A DNA stretch of 5,024 nucleotides from Hyphomicrobiales bacterium (GTDB lineage: Bacteria; Pseudomonadota; Alphaproteobacteria; Rhizobiales; Beijerinckiaceae). The stretch is taken from the NCBI GenBank assembly GCA_003164825.1, contig PLUH01000126.1, positions 239-5,262 of the forward strand. Reading direction: 5' to 3'. A model generated the notes under the pieces. The model had not been told where the DNA came from and ran no database searches. It was given only the letters and a program-made list of their open reading frames with translations. Positions within the stretch are counted from its first letter, which is position 1, and each line of letters begins with the position of its first letter. A program made the position numbers and the translations under genes. This document shows positions 1-4,922 of this stretch, one piece after another.

Positions 1-157
1 AAAGGCCCTGCTGGCCGAAAAATGCTCCCTGTTAGGTGCAAAAGGCTCCCTGTTAGTTCCGCTCACGAGACGCAGCAAGCTTGGCGTTTTTTTTCAGGCA
101 AGACCGATTTGGCGGTGCTGGTGTGTGTCACTAACGGCGCTGCAATTGCGACGCGCC
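1..157. other. Non-coding region downstream of the NADH dehydrogenase gene
   Basis: I find no credible gene here. The stretch holds a 21-bp tandem repeat (19-60), a short GGCC-CTGCT-GGCC inverted repeat at 4-16, and a run of eight T at 87-94 on the plus strand. The NADH dehydrogenase gene reads leftwards into this region, so its transcript should end here, but the T run is on the wrong strand to serve it. The small 4-16 hairpin is followed on the minus strand by only TTT before the window edge, so a terminator cannot be judged. Confidence 0.6.
19..60. repeat. Two tandem copies of a 21-bp direct repeat
   Basis: Units 19-39 and 40-60 match at 18 of 21 positions. Each begins AAAA, has one variable base, and continues with the identical core GCTCCCTGTTAG (24-35 and 45-56). 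Positions 1-18 start AAAGGC-CCTG and may be a decayed third copy, so the array may continue left of the window. The 21-bp period equals two helical turns, which would place both cores on one face of the DNA. That fits a protein-binding site, but a decayed repetitive element fits equally well. Confidence 0.7.
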
Positions 158-1489
158 CTAGTGAAGCTTGACCCTCGGCTCGGCCCGCCGGGAGAGGCCG
201 CGCGCGAGCGTGCCGAGCGCGGTCTTCGTCACCCCGTGCAGCGCCCGCTCGTGCATCTTGTAGAGCGACCGATACGCCCATCGCGCCAGCACCCCTTCGA
301 TGAAGAGGTTGCCGCCGAGCGCGAGGTTCATGAGATTGCCGATCGCGCCCATGCGGCCGAAGGACACCAGCGAGCCGAAGTCGTGGTAGACGTAAGGCTC
401 GAGCGGCAGCCCGCGCAACCGCCGCTTCAACTGCCTGGCCAGGTGCGACGCCTCCTGATGGGCGGCTTGGGCGCGCGGCGGGACGGGCGCATCGGAGCCC
501 GCGCGGGGGACGGCGGCGCAATCGCCAATGGCGAAGATGTCCGGGTCGCGGGTCGTCCTCAGCGTCGCGTCGGTCATGAGCTGATTGGCGCGGTTGACCG
601 CGAGCCCGTCGAGATCGGCGAGGACGTCCGGCCCTTTGACGCCCGCCGCCCAGACGGTGAGCTCGGCGGGGATGAATTCGCCGCTCGCCAGCTGGATGCC
701 GTCAGCGCGCACCGCGGAAACGCGCGCGTTGGTGCGCACATCGACGCCCATTTTGGTCAGGATCGCGAGGGTGGCGACCGAGATCCGCTCCGGCAACGCG
801 GGCAGGATGCGGCTCGCGCCCTCGATCAGAATGATGCGGATGTCCCGGTCCGGATCGACCTGGTCGAGGCCGTAGGCCACCATCTCGCGCGCGCTCTGGT
901 AGAGCTCGGCGGCGAGCTCGGTTCCGGTCGCCCCGGCGCCGATGATCGCGACATGCAATTGGCCCGGGTGGATCGGCTCGCTCTGCGCCTGGGCCCTCAA
1001 GCCCGCGTTGACGAGGCGGTGGTGAAACCGCACCGCCTGTTCCGCCGTCTCGAGCGGAACGGCGAATTCCGCCGCTCCCGGAGTGCCGAAATCGTTGGTC
1101 ACGCTGCCGACGGCGATGACCAGGGTGTCATAGGGAATGCTGCGCGGGGCAGCGATCTCGCGGCCCTCCTCGTCATAAGTCGCCCCGAGCCGGACCATTT
1201 TTGCCGCGCGGTCGAGCCCGATCATTTCGCCGAAATGGTAGCGGAAATGGTGCCAATGGCCCTGCGCGAGATAATTGAGCTGGTGCTCGGACGGGTCCGT
1301 GCTGCCGGCGGCGACCGAATGCAGGAGCGGCTTCCATAAATGCGTGCGGCTGCGCTCGATGAGCGCGATATCGGCCAGGCCCCGCTTGCCGAGCCGATCG
1401 CCGAGATGGGTGACAAGCTCGAGCCCCGCCGCTCCGCCGCCGACAACGACGATTCGATGCCGATGCGTGTCGTCGGGCGCCACAGTCAT
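158..1489 (-). CDS. ndh: Type II NADH:quinone oxidoreductase (NDH-2-like FAD/NAD(P) flavoprotein)
   Basis: The 443-residue product belongs to the two-dinucleotide-binding flavoprotein family that includes NDH-2, the single-subunit, non-proton-pumping NADH:quinone oxidoreductase of the inner membrane. An N-terminal FAD Rossmann motif GGGAAG is at residues 17-22. A second nucleotide-binding motif GAGATG (184-189, followed by ELAAEL) should bind NADH. The second FAD contact is DIFAIGDCA (317-325). AQAAHQEA (340-347) matches the AQxAxQ-type quinone-site signature of NDH-2. The C-terminal YHDFGSLVSFGRMG and the following amphipathic, Arg/Lys-bearing segment (about 395-415) fit the membrane-anchoring end. 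The length agrees with E. coli Ndh (434 residues). The ATG at 1489 places the first Rossmann motif about 16 residues in, as is normal, although its ribosome binding site is weak. No Cys pair or extra domain is seen. It stands alone and is divergent from the ompW gene. A sulfide:quinone or ferredoxin reductase-like role is less likely but not excluded. Confidence 0.9.
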   Translation of the reverse strand: MTVAPDDTHRHRIVVVGGGAAGLELVTHLGDRLGKRGLADIALIERSRTHLWKPLLHSVAAGSTDPSEHQLNYLAQGHWHHFRYHFGEMIGLDRAAKMVRLGATYDEEGREIAAPRSIPYDTLVIAVGSVTNDFGTPGAAEFAVPLETAEQAVRFHHRLVNAGLRAQAQSEPIHPGQLHVAIIGAGATGTELAAELYQSAREMVAYGLDQVDPDRDIRIILIEGASRILPALPERISVATLAILTKMGVDVRTNARVSAVRADGIQLASGEFIPAELTVWAAGVKGPDVLADLDGLAVNRANQLMTDATLRTTRDPDIFAIGDCAAVPRAGSDAPVPPRAQAAHQEASHLARQLKRRLRGLPLEPYVYHDFGSLVSFGRMGAIGNLMNLALGGNLFIEGVLARWAYRSLYKMHERALHGVTKTALGTLARGLSRRAEPRVKLH

Positions 1490-1634
1490 GACAGTCGAAG
1501 CCCCGGGTTATGCGAGCGTTCGGAAGGCGAGACCGATCGCGTTTCCGACCCGCCACCTCCAGCCGCCATCGGTAGCACGCGACCGAGCGAACCCCAATGG
1601 ATCGAAGACGGAAGGCGCTGGCGCTGTCGGACGG

Positions 1635-1647
1635 AATGTGACAGAAA
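1635..1647 (+). promoter_or_regulatory. 13-bp motif AATGTGACAGAAA upstream of the first ompW gene
   Basis: The motif begins 126 bp before the ATG at 1761. An identical 13-mer lies 128 bp before the start of the paralogous gene at 3168. GTGACA inside it differs from the TTGACA -35 consensus at one base, so it may be a -35 element. An activator or repressor site is equally possible. In this copy no good -10 follows at 17-18 bp. CTGTC (1624-1628) and GACAG (1640-1644) form an inverted repeat here, but it is not kept at the other gene. Confidence 0.5.
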
Positions 1648-1679
1648 TATTCCTCGATTCGGCGAACCTTTCGACTTCG

Positions 1680-1719
1680 GCGTGGACCCGTCCGTCCGAT
1701 TTGCGCCGCCTGTCCACGC
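1680..1719 (+). other. Inverted repeat in the leader of the first ompW gene
   Basis: GCGTGGAC (1680-1687) and GTCCACGC (1712-1719) are perfectly complementary over 8 bp around a 24-nt loop. The loop contains TTTGCGCCGC (1700-1709), which also occurs in the leader of the paralogue. The stem ends 41 bp before the ATG, leaving the ribosome binding site free. It may be a leader RNA hairpin or an operator. No T run follows, so it is not a terminator or attenuator of the usual kind. Confidence 0.4.
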
Positions 1720-1747
1720 ACAACGAGAGGGTGACGCCGACCTCGGT

Positions 1748-1754
1748 GGGAGGA
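1748..1754 (+). promoter_or_regulatory. Ribosome binding site deciding the first ompW start
   Basis: GGGAGGA sits 6 bp before the ATG at 1761. It selects this start over the much longer open frame that runs in from 1275. The signal peptide begins directly at this ATG, which confirms it. Confidence 0.8.
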
Positions 1755-1760
1755 CCTGCG

Positions 1761-2573
1761 ATGACGGGTCGCGGAAAGCCGACGACGATCGTAAAGGCCT
1801 TCGTCGCCAATTTCTTGATTTTTGTTCTCTCCGTTGGCGCCGTTCTCGCTGCGGACCTGACGAACCCGCCGCCCGCGCCGCCCAGCCCCGCTCCCGAAGC
1901 CGCGCCTCACTGGTACGTGAAACTCGGCGCGCTGGGCGCACTTGATCAAAGTTGGTCGAGCCTGTTCGCGCAACAAGTCGTGGAGGTCCTCGTCCCTGGC
2001 GTTGGATTGGTCCCGGTCGGAGGCGCGGGGCCGCAGGTGTCGTTGGTCGGGCGAGGCGCGACATATTCGAGCATTTTTTCCGTAACCTTCGTGGGCGGCT
2101 ATTTCTTTACCCCGAACTGGTCCTTGGAGGTCGCCGGCGCAGTTCCCCTTTGGCTGAACATAAAGATCACCGGATTCTCGGCTACGCCGCCATTTTCAGG
2201 AGCTAGTCTGAGCAAGCTATTGCCGGGCGCGGTTCCGATAACAGGCGTCTATCACTTTACCCAGCTTGGCGCGCTCCAGCCTTATCTGGGGGCCGGGATC
2301 GTGCCGAGCTTCCAATTTGCGGTTGAGGACGGTTTTAACACCGGAGGCTTTTTCGCGCCTACGGTTGGTCTCGTGGCGCAGGCCGGCTCCGACTACATGT
2401 TCAACCGGAATTGGGGCGTCTTCTTGGACGTGAAGAAGCTCTTCATCTGGTCGACAGGAAAGTCGACCGGTCTCGATTTCGGTCCGCCGATCGGGACGAT
2501 TTCCGCGGCCGCCACGATCAAGACGACTTTTCAGCCGTGGTTGTTCTCCACCGGCGTCACCTATCGCTTTTGA
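1761..2573 (+). CDS. OmpW-family outer membrane beta-barrel protein (paralogue 1)
   Basis: The 270-residue precursor has a signal peptide (Lys/Arg-rich start, hydrophobic core about 11-28, cleavage near A30/A31 before Asp), so it is exported. A Pro/Ala-rich linker (34-50) precedes the barrel. OmpW-like landmarks are WYVKLGALG (51-59), GGYFFTPNWSLEV (112-124), ITGVYHFTQ (160-168) and QPYLGAG (173-179). The chain ends in TYRF with the terminal Phe expected of proteins assembled by the BAM machinery. OmpW proteins form 8-stranded barrels with a hydrophobic channel and are linked to passage of small hydrophobic compounds and to stress responses; the substrate here is unknown. At 270 residues it is longer than typical OmpW (about 200-210), because of the linker and longer loops (for example about 70-100). 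It is about 50% identical by hand alignment to the gene at 3168, with a DUF2934 gene between them. A general OmpA-like or Rhizobiales porin assignment is less likely. Confidence 0.85.
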   Translation: MTGRGKPTTIVKAFVANFLIFVLSVGAVLAADLTNPPPAPPSPAPEAAPHWYVKLGALGALDQSWSSLFAQQVVEVLVPGVGLVPVGGAGPQVSLVGRGATYSSIFSVTFVGGYFFTPNWSLEVAGAVPLWLNIKITGFSATPPFSGASLSKLLPGAVPITGVYHFTQLGALQPYLGAGIVPSFQFAVEDGFNTGGFFAPTVGLVAQAGSDYMFNRNWGVFLDVKKLFIWSTGKSTGLDFGPPIGTISAAATIKTTFQPWLFSTGVTYRF

Positions 2574-2590
2574 GATTCTTCGCCCGGCGC

Positions 2591-2616
2591 CGACCCGACG
2601 AATCGGATCGGGGTCG
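2591..2616 (+). other. Weak hairpin between ompW and the DUF2934 gene
   Basis: CGACCC (2591-2596) pairs with GGGTCG (2611-2616) around a 14-nt loop. It lies in the 72-bp gap after the first ompW stop codon. There is no T run, so it would at most stabilise the 3' end of the ompW message or partly reduce read-through into the next gene. A competing CCG/CGG pairing exists within it. Confidence 0.25.
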
Positions 2617-2630
2617 ATCGGGCGCTGTTC

Positions 2631-2638
2631 GAGAGGAG
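2631..2638 (+). promoter_or_regulatory. Ribosome binding site of the DUF2934 gene
   Basis: GAGAGGAG lies 7 bp before the ATG at 2646 and is a near-ideal Shine-Dalgarno sequence. It is strong support that this small frame is translated. Confidence 0.75.
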
Positions 2639-2645
2639 TTCGATC

Positions 2646-2945
2646 ATGAGCGACATCGAAGAGGCTATCCGCAGGCGAGCCTATGAACTTTGGGAACATG
2701 CCGGCAGCCCGGAAAGCCGGAGCGACGAATTTTGGCATGCGGCGAGACTGGAGCTCGGCGCCAAAGAGACGATGGAGGAGAAGATCGACGAGCTCGGCCC
2801 CCCGATCGTCGAGCCCCCGGTTATAGCCGTGCGGCACGGCGCCCCGGTCGGGCGGCCGGGGGAGCGGATCGTAGAACAGGGAGTCATCGACGATGGAATC
2901 GAGGATCTTCTGATTCCGTCTCATTCGAGGAGGGTCGACGACTGA
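2646..2945 (+). CDS. Small DUF2934-domain protein
   Basis: The 99-residue product starts with a DUF2934-type segment (about residues 5-38). It shows the family pattern of a charged helix with RAYELWEHAG (11-20), then a turn and SDEFWHAA (26-33). The function of DUF2934 is not known; members are short soluble proteins common in Alphaproteobacteria and some other bacteria. No signal peptide, membrane segment or catalytic motif is visible. Residues 50-99 form an acidic/Pro-rich tail (GPPIVEPP at 51-58, then two Asp/Glu-rich stretches) that I do not recognise and that may be disordered. The tail uses codons uncommon in such a GC-rich genome (ATA, GTA, AGG-AGG). The gene starts 72 bp after the first ompW gene and is probably transcribed with it. 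The strong ribosome binding site supports the ATG. Confidence 0.8.
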   Translation: MSDIEEAIRRRAYELWEHAGSPESRSDEFWHAARLELGAKETMEEKIDELGPPIVEPPVIAVRHGAPVGRPGERIVEQGVIDDGIEDLLIPSHSRRVDD

Positions 2946-2947
2946 AG

Positions 2948-2962
2948 GCCGGCGCTCCCGGC
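2948..2962 (+). terminator. Possible hairpin after the DUF2934 gene, no T run
   Basis: GCCGG (2948-2952) pairs with CCGGC (2958-2962) around a 5-nt loop, beginning two bases after the stop codon. A 10-bp palindrome GCCGCGCGGC follows at 2966-2975. The lack of a T run makes intrinsic termination doubtful. In GC-rich DNA such pairings also arise by chance. Confidence 0.25.
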
Positions 2963-3039
2963 AAGGCCGCGCGGCGCCTGGCATGGTAAGGCCGCCAAAA
3001 TAATGTGGAACGGGAAATGAGATTCGCGTTGGCGGTTGA

Positions 3040-3052
3040 AATGTGACAGAAA
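3040..3052 (+). promoter_or_regulatory. 13-bp motif AATGTGACAGAAA upstream of the second ompW gene
   Basis: This is identical to 1635-1647 and begins 128 bp before the ATG at 3168, against 126 bp at the first gene. It sits in the A/T-rich patch. The conserved spacing relative to the start codon and to the downstream TTTGCGCCGC element (3106-3115) argues for common descent or common control rather than chance. Confidence 0.5.
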
Positions 3053-3072
3053 GAGGCTGGTTCGTTCATAAT
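3043..3072 (+). promoter_or_regulatory. Candidate sigma-70-type promoter of the second ompW gene
   Basis: GTGACA (3043-3048; one mismatch to TTGACA) and CATAAT (3067-3072; one mismatch to TATAAT) are separated by 18 bp. Transcription would begin near 3079, giving a leader of about 90 nt. The -35 half overlaps the shared 13-mer. The -10 hexamer has no counterpart at the first ompW gene, which weakens the case that both genes use this promoter layout. Confidence 0.45.
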
Positions 3073-3106
3073 TAGAAACATTTTGTGCCCTAGAGGATCT
3101 TCTGGT

Positions 3107-3135
3107 TTGCGCCGCTGGCGCGGCTGAGCGCGCAA
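3107..3135 (+). other. Inverted repeats in the leader of the second ompW gene
   Basis: TTGCGC (3107-3112) can pair with GCGCAA (3130-3135). Alternatively GCGCC (3109-3113) pairs with GGCGC (3117-3121), or GCCGC (3111-3115) with GCGGC (3120-3124). The alternatives overlap the TTTGCGCCGC element (3106-3115) that is shared with the first ompW leader. The structure ends about 20 bp before the ribosome binding site. It may be a leader RNA fold; no function can be assigned. Confidence 0.35.
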
Positions 3136-3154
3136 CGCCCATGCCTGTTCGGGT

Positions 3155-3160
3155 GGGAGA
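3155..3160 (+). promoter_or_regulatory. Ribosome binding site deciding the second ompW start
   Basis: GGGAGA lies 7 bp before the ATG at 3168. The in-frame ATG at 3141 has no comparable site, and starting there would put nine extra residues before the signal peptide. Both paralogues then begin Met-Thr-Gly, which supports 3168. Confidence 0.75.
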
Positions 3161-3167
3161 CAACGGT

Positions 3168-3983
3168 ATGACAGGCCCCAACGGGCCCATGGGACCCCTA
3201 AAGGCGTGCGTTTCGACCTGCGCGGTTTTCGCTCTCTCCCTGGGCGCGGCGCGGGCGGCGGACGTTTCGAGCCCGGCGCCGGCTCCAGAGCCTGCGCCCG
3301 TCCTGCCAAGCCTGAGCGGCTGGTACGTGAAGGCGGGCGCGCTGGGGGTCTGGTCCCGCAGCTCCTCCAACCTCTATTCGCAGGCGCTCGGAGAGGTGGC
3401 GGTCCCAGGAGGATTCCTCCCGGTCGGCGTGGGGCCGCAATTGCAGATTCCCGGCCGCAACGCCTCCTATTCGAACATCTACACCGTCGGCGTCGTCGGC
3501 GGCTATTACTTCACTCCGAACTGGTCGGTGGAAGTGGAAGGCGGATTCCCCGTCTGGTCGGACGTTCGCGTCAACGGTCCAGTGCCTCCTGGCGGCGGCC
3601 CGCCCGCGGGAACGCTGCTAGCGAAAGTGATGCCGGCCGGGATTCCAATCACGGGCGTCTATCACTTCACCCAGTTCGGCAGCTTCCAGCCCTATCTCGG
3701 CGCGGGTGTTTTGCCGACCTTCGCGCTCGCAGTGCGCGACGGTTATGCGACCGGAGGCTCGTATCAGCCCGCGCTCGGGGTGGTCGTGCAGGGCGGATTC
3801 GACTTCATGTTCAACCAGCATTGGGGCGTCTTTTTCGACGCCAAGCAGAGCGTCGCCAGCACGACCGGAAACGCGTCGGGAATCAACGTCGGCCCTCCAC
3901 TGGGCATTGTTTCGGCTTCAAGCTGGATCAAGACGAACGCCAAGCCGGTTTCCTTCATGACCGGCCTCACCTACCGCTTTTGA
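3168..3983 (+). CDS. OmpW-family outer membrane beta-barrel protein (paralogue 2)
   Basis: The 271-residue precursor has a signal peptide with hydrophobic core about 13-27 and a clean ARA cleavage site (28-30) before Ala-Asp. A Pro/Ala-rich linker (35-48) follows. Barrel landmarks are GWYVKAGALG (51-60), GGYYFTPNWSVEV (111-123), ITGVYHFTQF (161-170), QPYLGAG (174-180) and MFNQHWGVFFD (214-224). It ends in LTYRF with the terminal Phe needed for BAM-dependent insertion. The role is presumed to be an outer-membrane channel of the OmpW type; the substrate is unknown. About half of the barrel positions match paralogue 1. The strongest agreement is in the presumed strands and the weakest in the loop at 131-155, which is Gly/Pro-rich here. 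The N-terminal GPNGPMGP is a small collagen-like run encoded by a near-palindromic stretch (CCCATGGG at 3186-3193). The ATG at 3168 is preferred on ribosome binding site grounds. It has its own promoter-like region, so it may be expressed separately from the upstream pair. Confidence 0.85.
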   Translation: MTGPNGPMGPLKACVSTCAVFALSLGAARAADVSSPAPAPEPAPVLPSLSGWYVKAGALGVWSRSSSNLYSQALGEVAVPGGFLPVGVGPQLQIPGRNASYSNIYTVGVVGGYYFTPNWSVEVEGGFPVWSDVRVNGPVPPGGGPPAGTLLAKVMPAGIPITGVYHFTQFGSFQPYLGAGVLPTFALAVRDGYATGGSYQPALGVVVQGGFDFMFNQHWGVFFDAKQSVASTTGNASGINVGPPLGIVSASSWIKTNAKPVSFMTGLTYRF

Positions 3984-3999
3984 CGCAAGAGTCGTCGAC

Positions 4000-4020
4000 G
4001 CCTGGCGATGAATCGCCGGC
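4000..4020. terminator. GC hairpin in the convergent gap, possible bidirectional terminator
   Basis: GGCGA (4004-4008) pairs with TCGCC (4013-4017) around a TGAA tetraloop. Three more pairs (4000-4002 with 4018-4020) are possible with T4003 bulged. It lies between the convergent stop codons of ompW (3983) and pheA (4060), the expected place for a shared terminator. Neither strand has a real T run after it, so termination may need Rho or may not occur here. Confidence 0.4.
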
Positions 4021-4059
4021 TTCAGCGTGGGCACGGGCTTCGCTTCCGGAAGATGGCCT

Positions 4060-4920
4060 CTAACCTGACCGCACTTGCGACTCGCTGCGGTAGGGATGGG
4101 CTGGGTAGACGCCGAGAATGCGCGTTTCGCGTGAAAAGAACTTCAGTTCCTCGAGGGCGCGGTCGAGCGAAGGGTCGGAGGGGTGTCCGTCGACGTCGGA
4201 AAGGAATTGGGTGGCCGTGAACTCGCCGCCTTCCATGTAGCTCTCGAGCTTGGTCATGTTGACGCTATTGGTGGCGAAGCCGCCAAGCGCCTTGTAAAGC
4301 GCAGCGGGCACGTTGCGCACGCGAAAGACGAAGGTCGTCACGACCGGTCCCTCGCCTGCCGCGGCCCAGCGCGCGTCCCTCGACAGCACGATGAAGCGGG
4401 TCGTGTTGTGCGTTTCGTCCTCAACGTCGGAGACGAGCGTCTGGAGGCCGTAGATCTGGCCGGCGAGCCGCGTCGCCAGCGCGGCGCGGGATTTGTCGGC
4501 CCATTCCGCGACCTCCCGCGCCGAGCCGGCCGTGTCGGCGCCAACGACAGGCTTCAGCTTGTGGCGGCGGATGATGTTGCGGCACTGGCCGAGGGCATGG
4601 GTGTGGCTGTGGACGGTTCTCAACTCCTCGATTTTGGCGCCCGGAATCGCCAGCAGTTGAAAGTGGATCGGCAGAAACGTCTCGCCGACGATATGCAGCC
4701 CCGACGCAGGCAAGAGCGAATGGATGTCGGCGACCCGGCCGGCGATCGAGTTTTCGATCGGGATCATGCCGAGTTCGGCCGCTCCGTCCTGTACCGCCGC
4801 GAAGGCGTCCTCGAAGGTCGCGCACGGCAGCGGGTTCAGGTCGGGATAATTGTCGACGCAGGCGATATGCGAATTGGCCCCAGGCTCACCCTGGTAGGCG
4901 ATCGAAAGCGTTTTGTTCAT
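4060..4920 (-). CDS. pheA: Prephenate dehydratase (monofunctional, with ACT domain)
   Basis: The 286-residue enzyme converts prephenate to phenylpyruvate, CO2 and water in phenylalanine biosynthesis, in the cytosol. The dehydratase domain (about 4-180) shows YQGEPGANSH (9-18), PIENSIAGRV (54-63) and HNTTRF (171-176), whose Thr-Arg-Phe motif contains the catalytic Thr. A C-terminal ACT domain (about 194-272) should bind Phe for feedback inhibition. It contains VPAALYKALGGFA (204-216) and KLESYM (224-229). The GAL and ESRP signatures of E. coli PheA appear here as AAL and ESYM, a form I associate with alphaproteobacterial enzymes. There is no N-terminal chorismate mutase domain, unlike the E. 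coli P-protein, so chorismate mutase must be encoded elsewhere. The start is ATG at 4920, two bases after the kdsB stop. Its only Shine-Dalgarno-like sequence (GGGAAA) lies inside the kdsB end, so translation is probably coupled. Confidence 0.95.
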   Translation of the reverse strand: MNKTLSIAYQGEPGANSHIACVDNYPDLNPLPCATFEDAFAAVQDGAAELGMIPIENSIAGRVADIHSLLPASGLHIVGETFLPIHFQLLAIPGAKIEELRTVHSHTHALGQCRNIIRRHKLKPVVGADTAGSAREVAEWADKSRAALATRLAGQIYGLQTLVSDVEDETHNTTRFIVLSRDARWAAAGEGPVVTTFVFRVRNVPAALYKALGGFATNSVNMTKLESYMEGGEFTATQFLSDVDGHPSDPSLDRALEELKFFSRETRILGVYPAHPYRSESQVRSG

Positions 4921-4922
4921 GC

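Larger units (their letters stand above)
1490..1760. promoter_or_regulatory. Divergent intergenic region between ndh and the first ompW gene
   Basis: These 271 bp must hold the promoters for both divergent genes. Towards ompW it contains the shared 13-mer (1635-1647), the TTTGCGCCGC element (1700-1709), an 8-bp inverted repeat (1680-1719) and a good ribosome binding site. Towards ndh, a CATAAC hexamer on the minus strand (about 1507-1512) could be a -10, but I see no good -35 at proper spacing, so I do not call that promoter. The open frame upstream of 1761 continues in frame to 1275 but is not believable coding sequence. Confidence 0.6.
2946..3167. promoter_or_regulatory. Intergenic region upstream of the second ompW gene
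   Basis: These 222 bp hold no credible gene. The left third is GC-rich with short inverted repeats (2948-2962; GCCGCGCGGC at 2966-2975). The middle (about 2997-3090) is clearly richer in A/T than its surroundings and carries the shared 13-mer and a CATAAT hexamer. The right third is a GC-rich leader with the shared TTTGCGCCGC element. The arrangement is that of a terminator-like zone, then a promoter, then a structured leader. Confidence 0.6.

Noticed and set aside
71..94. Possible intrinsic terminator ending in eight T on the plus strand
   Set aside because: Only a 3-bp CGC/GCG stem precedes the T run, and no plus-strand gene is visible to its left. It is on the wrong strand to terminate ndh.
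125..1339. 404-codon open frame antisense to the NADH dehydrogenase gene
   Set aside because: It is a GC-rich shadow: Arg/Ala/Asp-rich, without recognisable motifs, and fully overlapped by a gene with clear FAD and NAD motifs.
1637..1652. TGTGA as half of a CRP/FNR-type site in the shared 13-mer
   Set aside because: No matching TCACA half lies six bases downstream in either copy. A PhoB-box reading of the reverse strand (CTGTCAC) also lacks its second repeat.
1275..1760. Long in-frame extension upstream of the first ompW gene
   Set aside because: It overlaps the start of ndh antisense, lacks a ribosome binding site, and would bury the signal peptide that begins at 1761.
2217..2984. 255-codon minus-strand frame across ompW and the DUF2934 gene
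   Set aside because: No recognisable domain, shadow composition, and both plus-strand genes under it have strong support.
3141..3167. Alternative ATG start for the second ompW gene
   Set aside because: There is no Shine-Dalgarno sequence at the right distance. The ATG at 3168 has GGGAGA and matches the Met-Thr-Gly start of the paralogue.
4008..4220. 70-codon plus-strand frame over the pheA 3' end
   Set aside because: It is Arg/Gly-rich shadow sequence antisense to pheA with no ribosome binding site.
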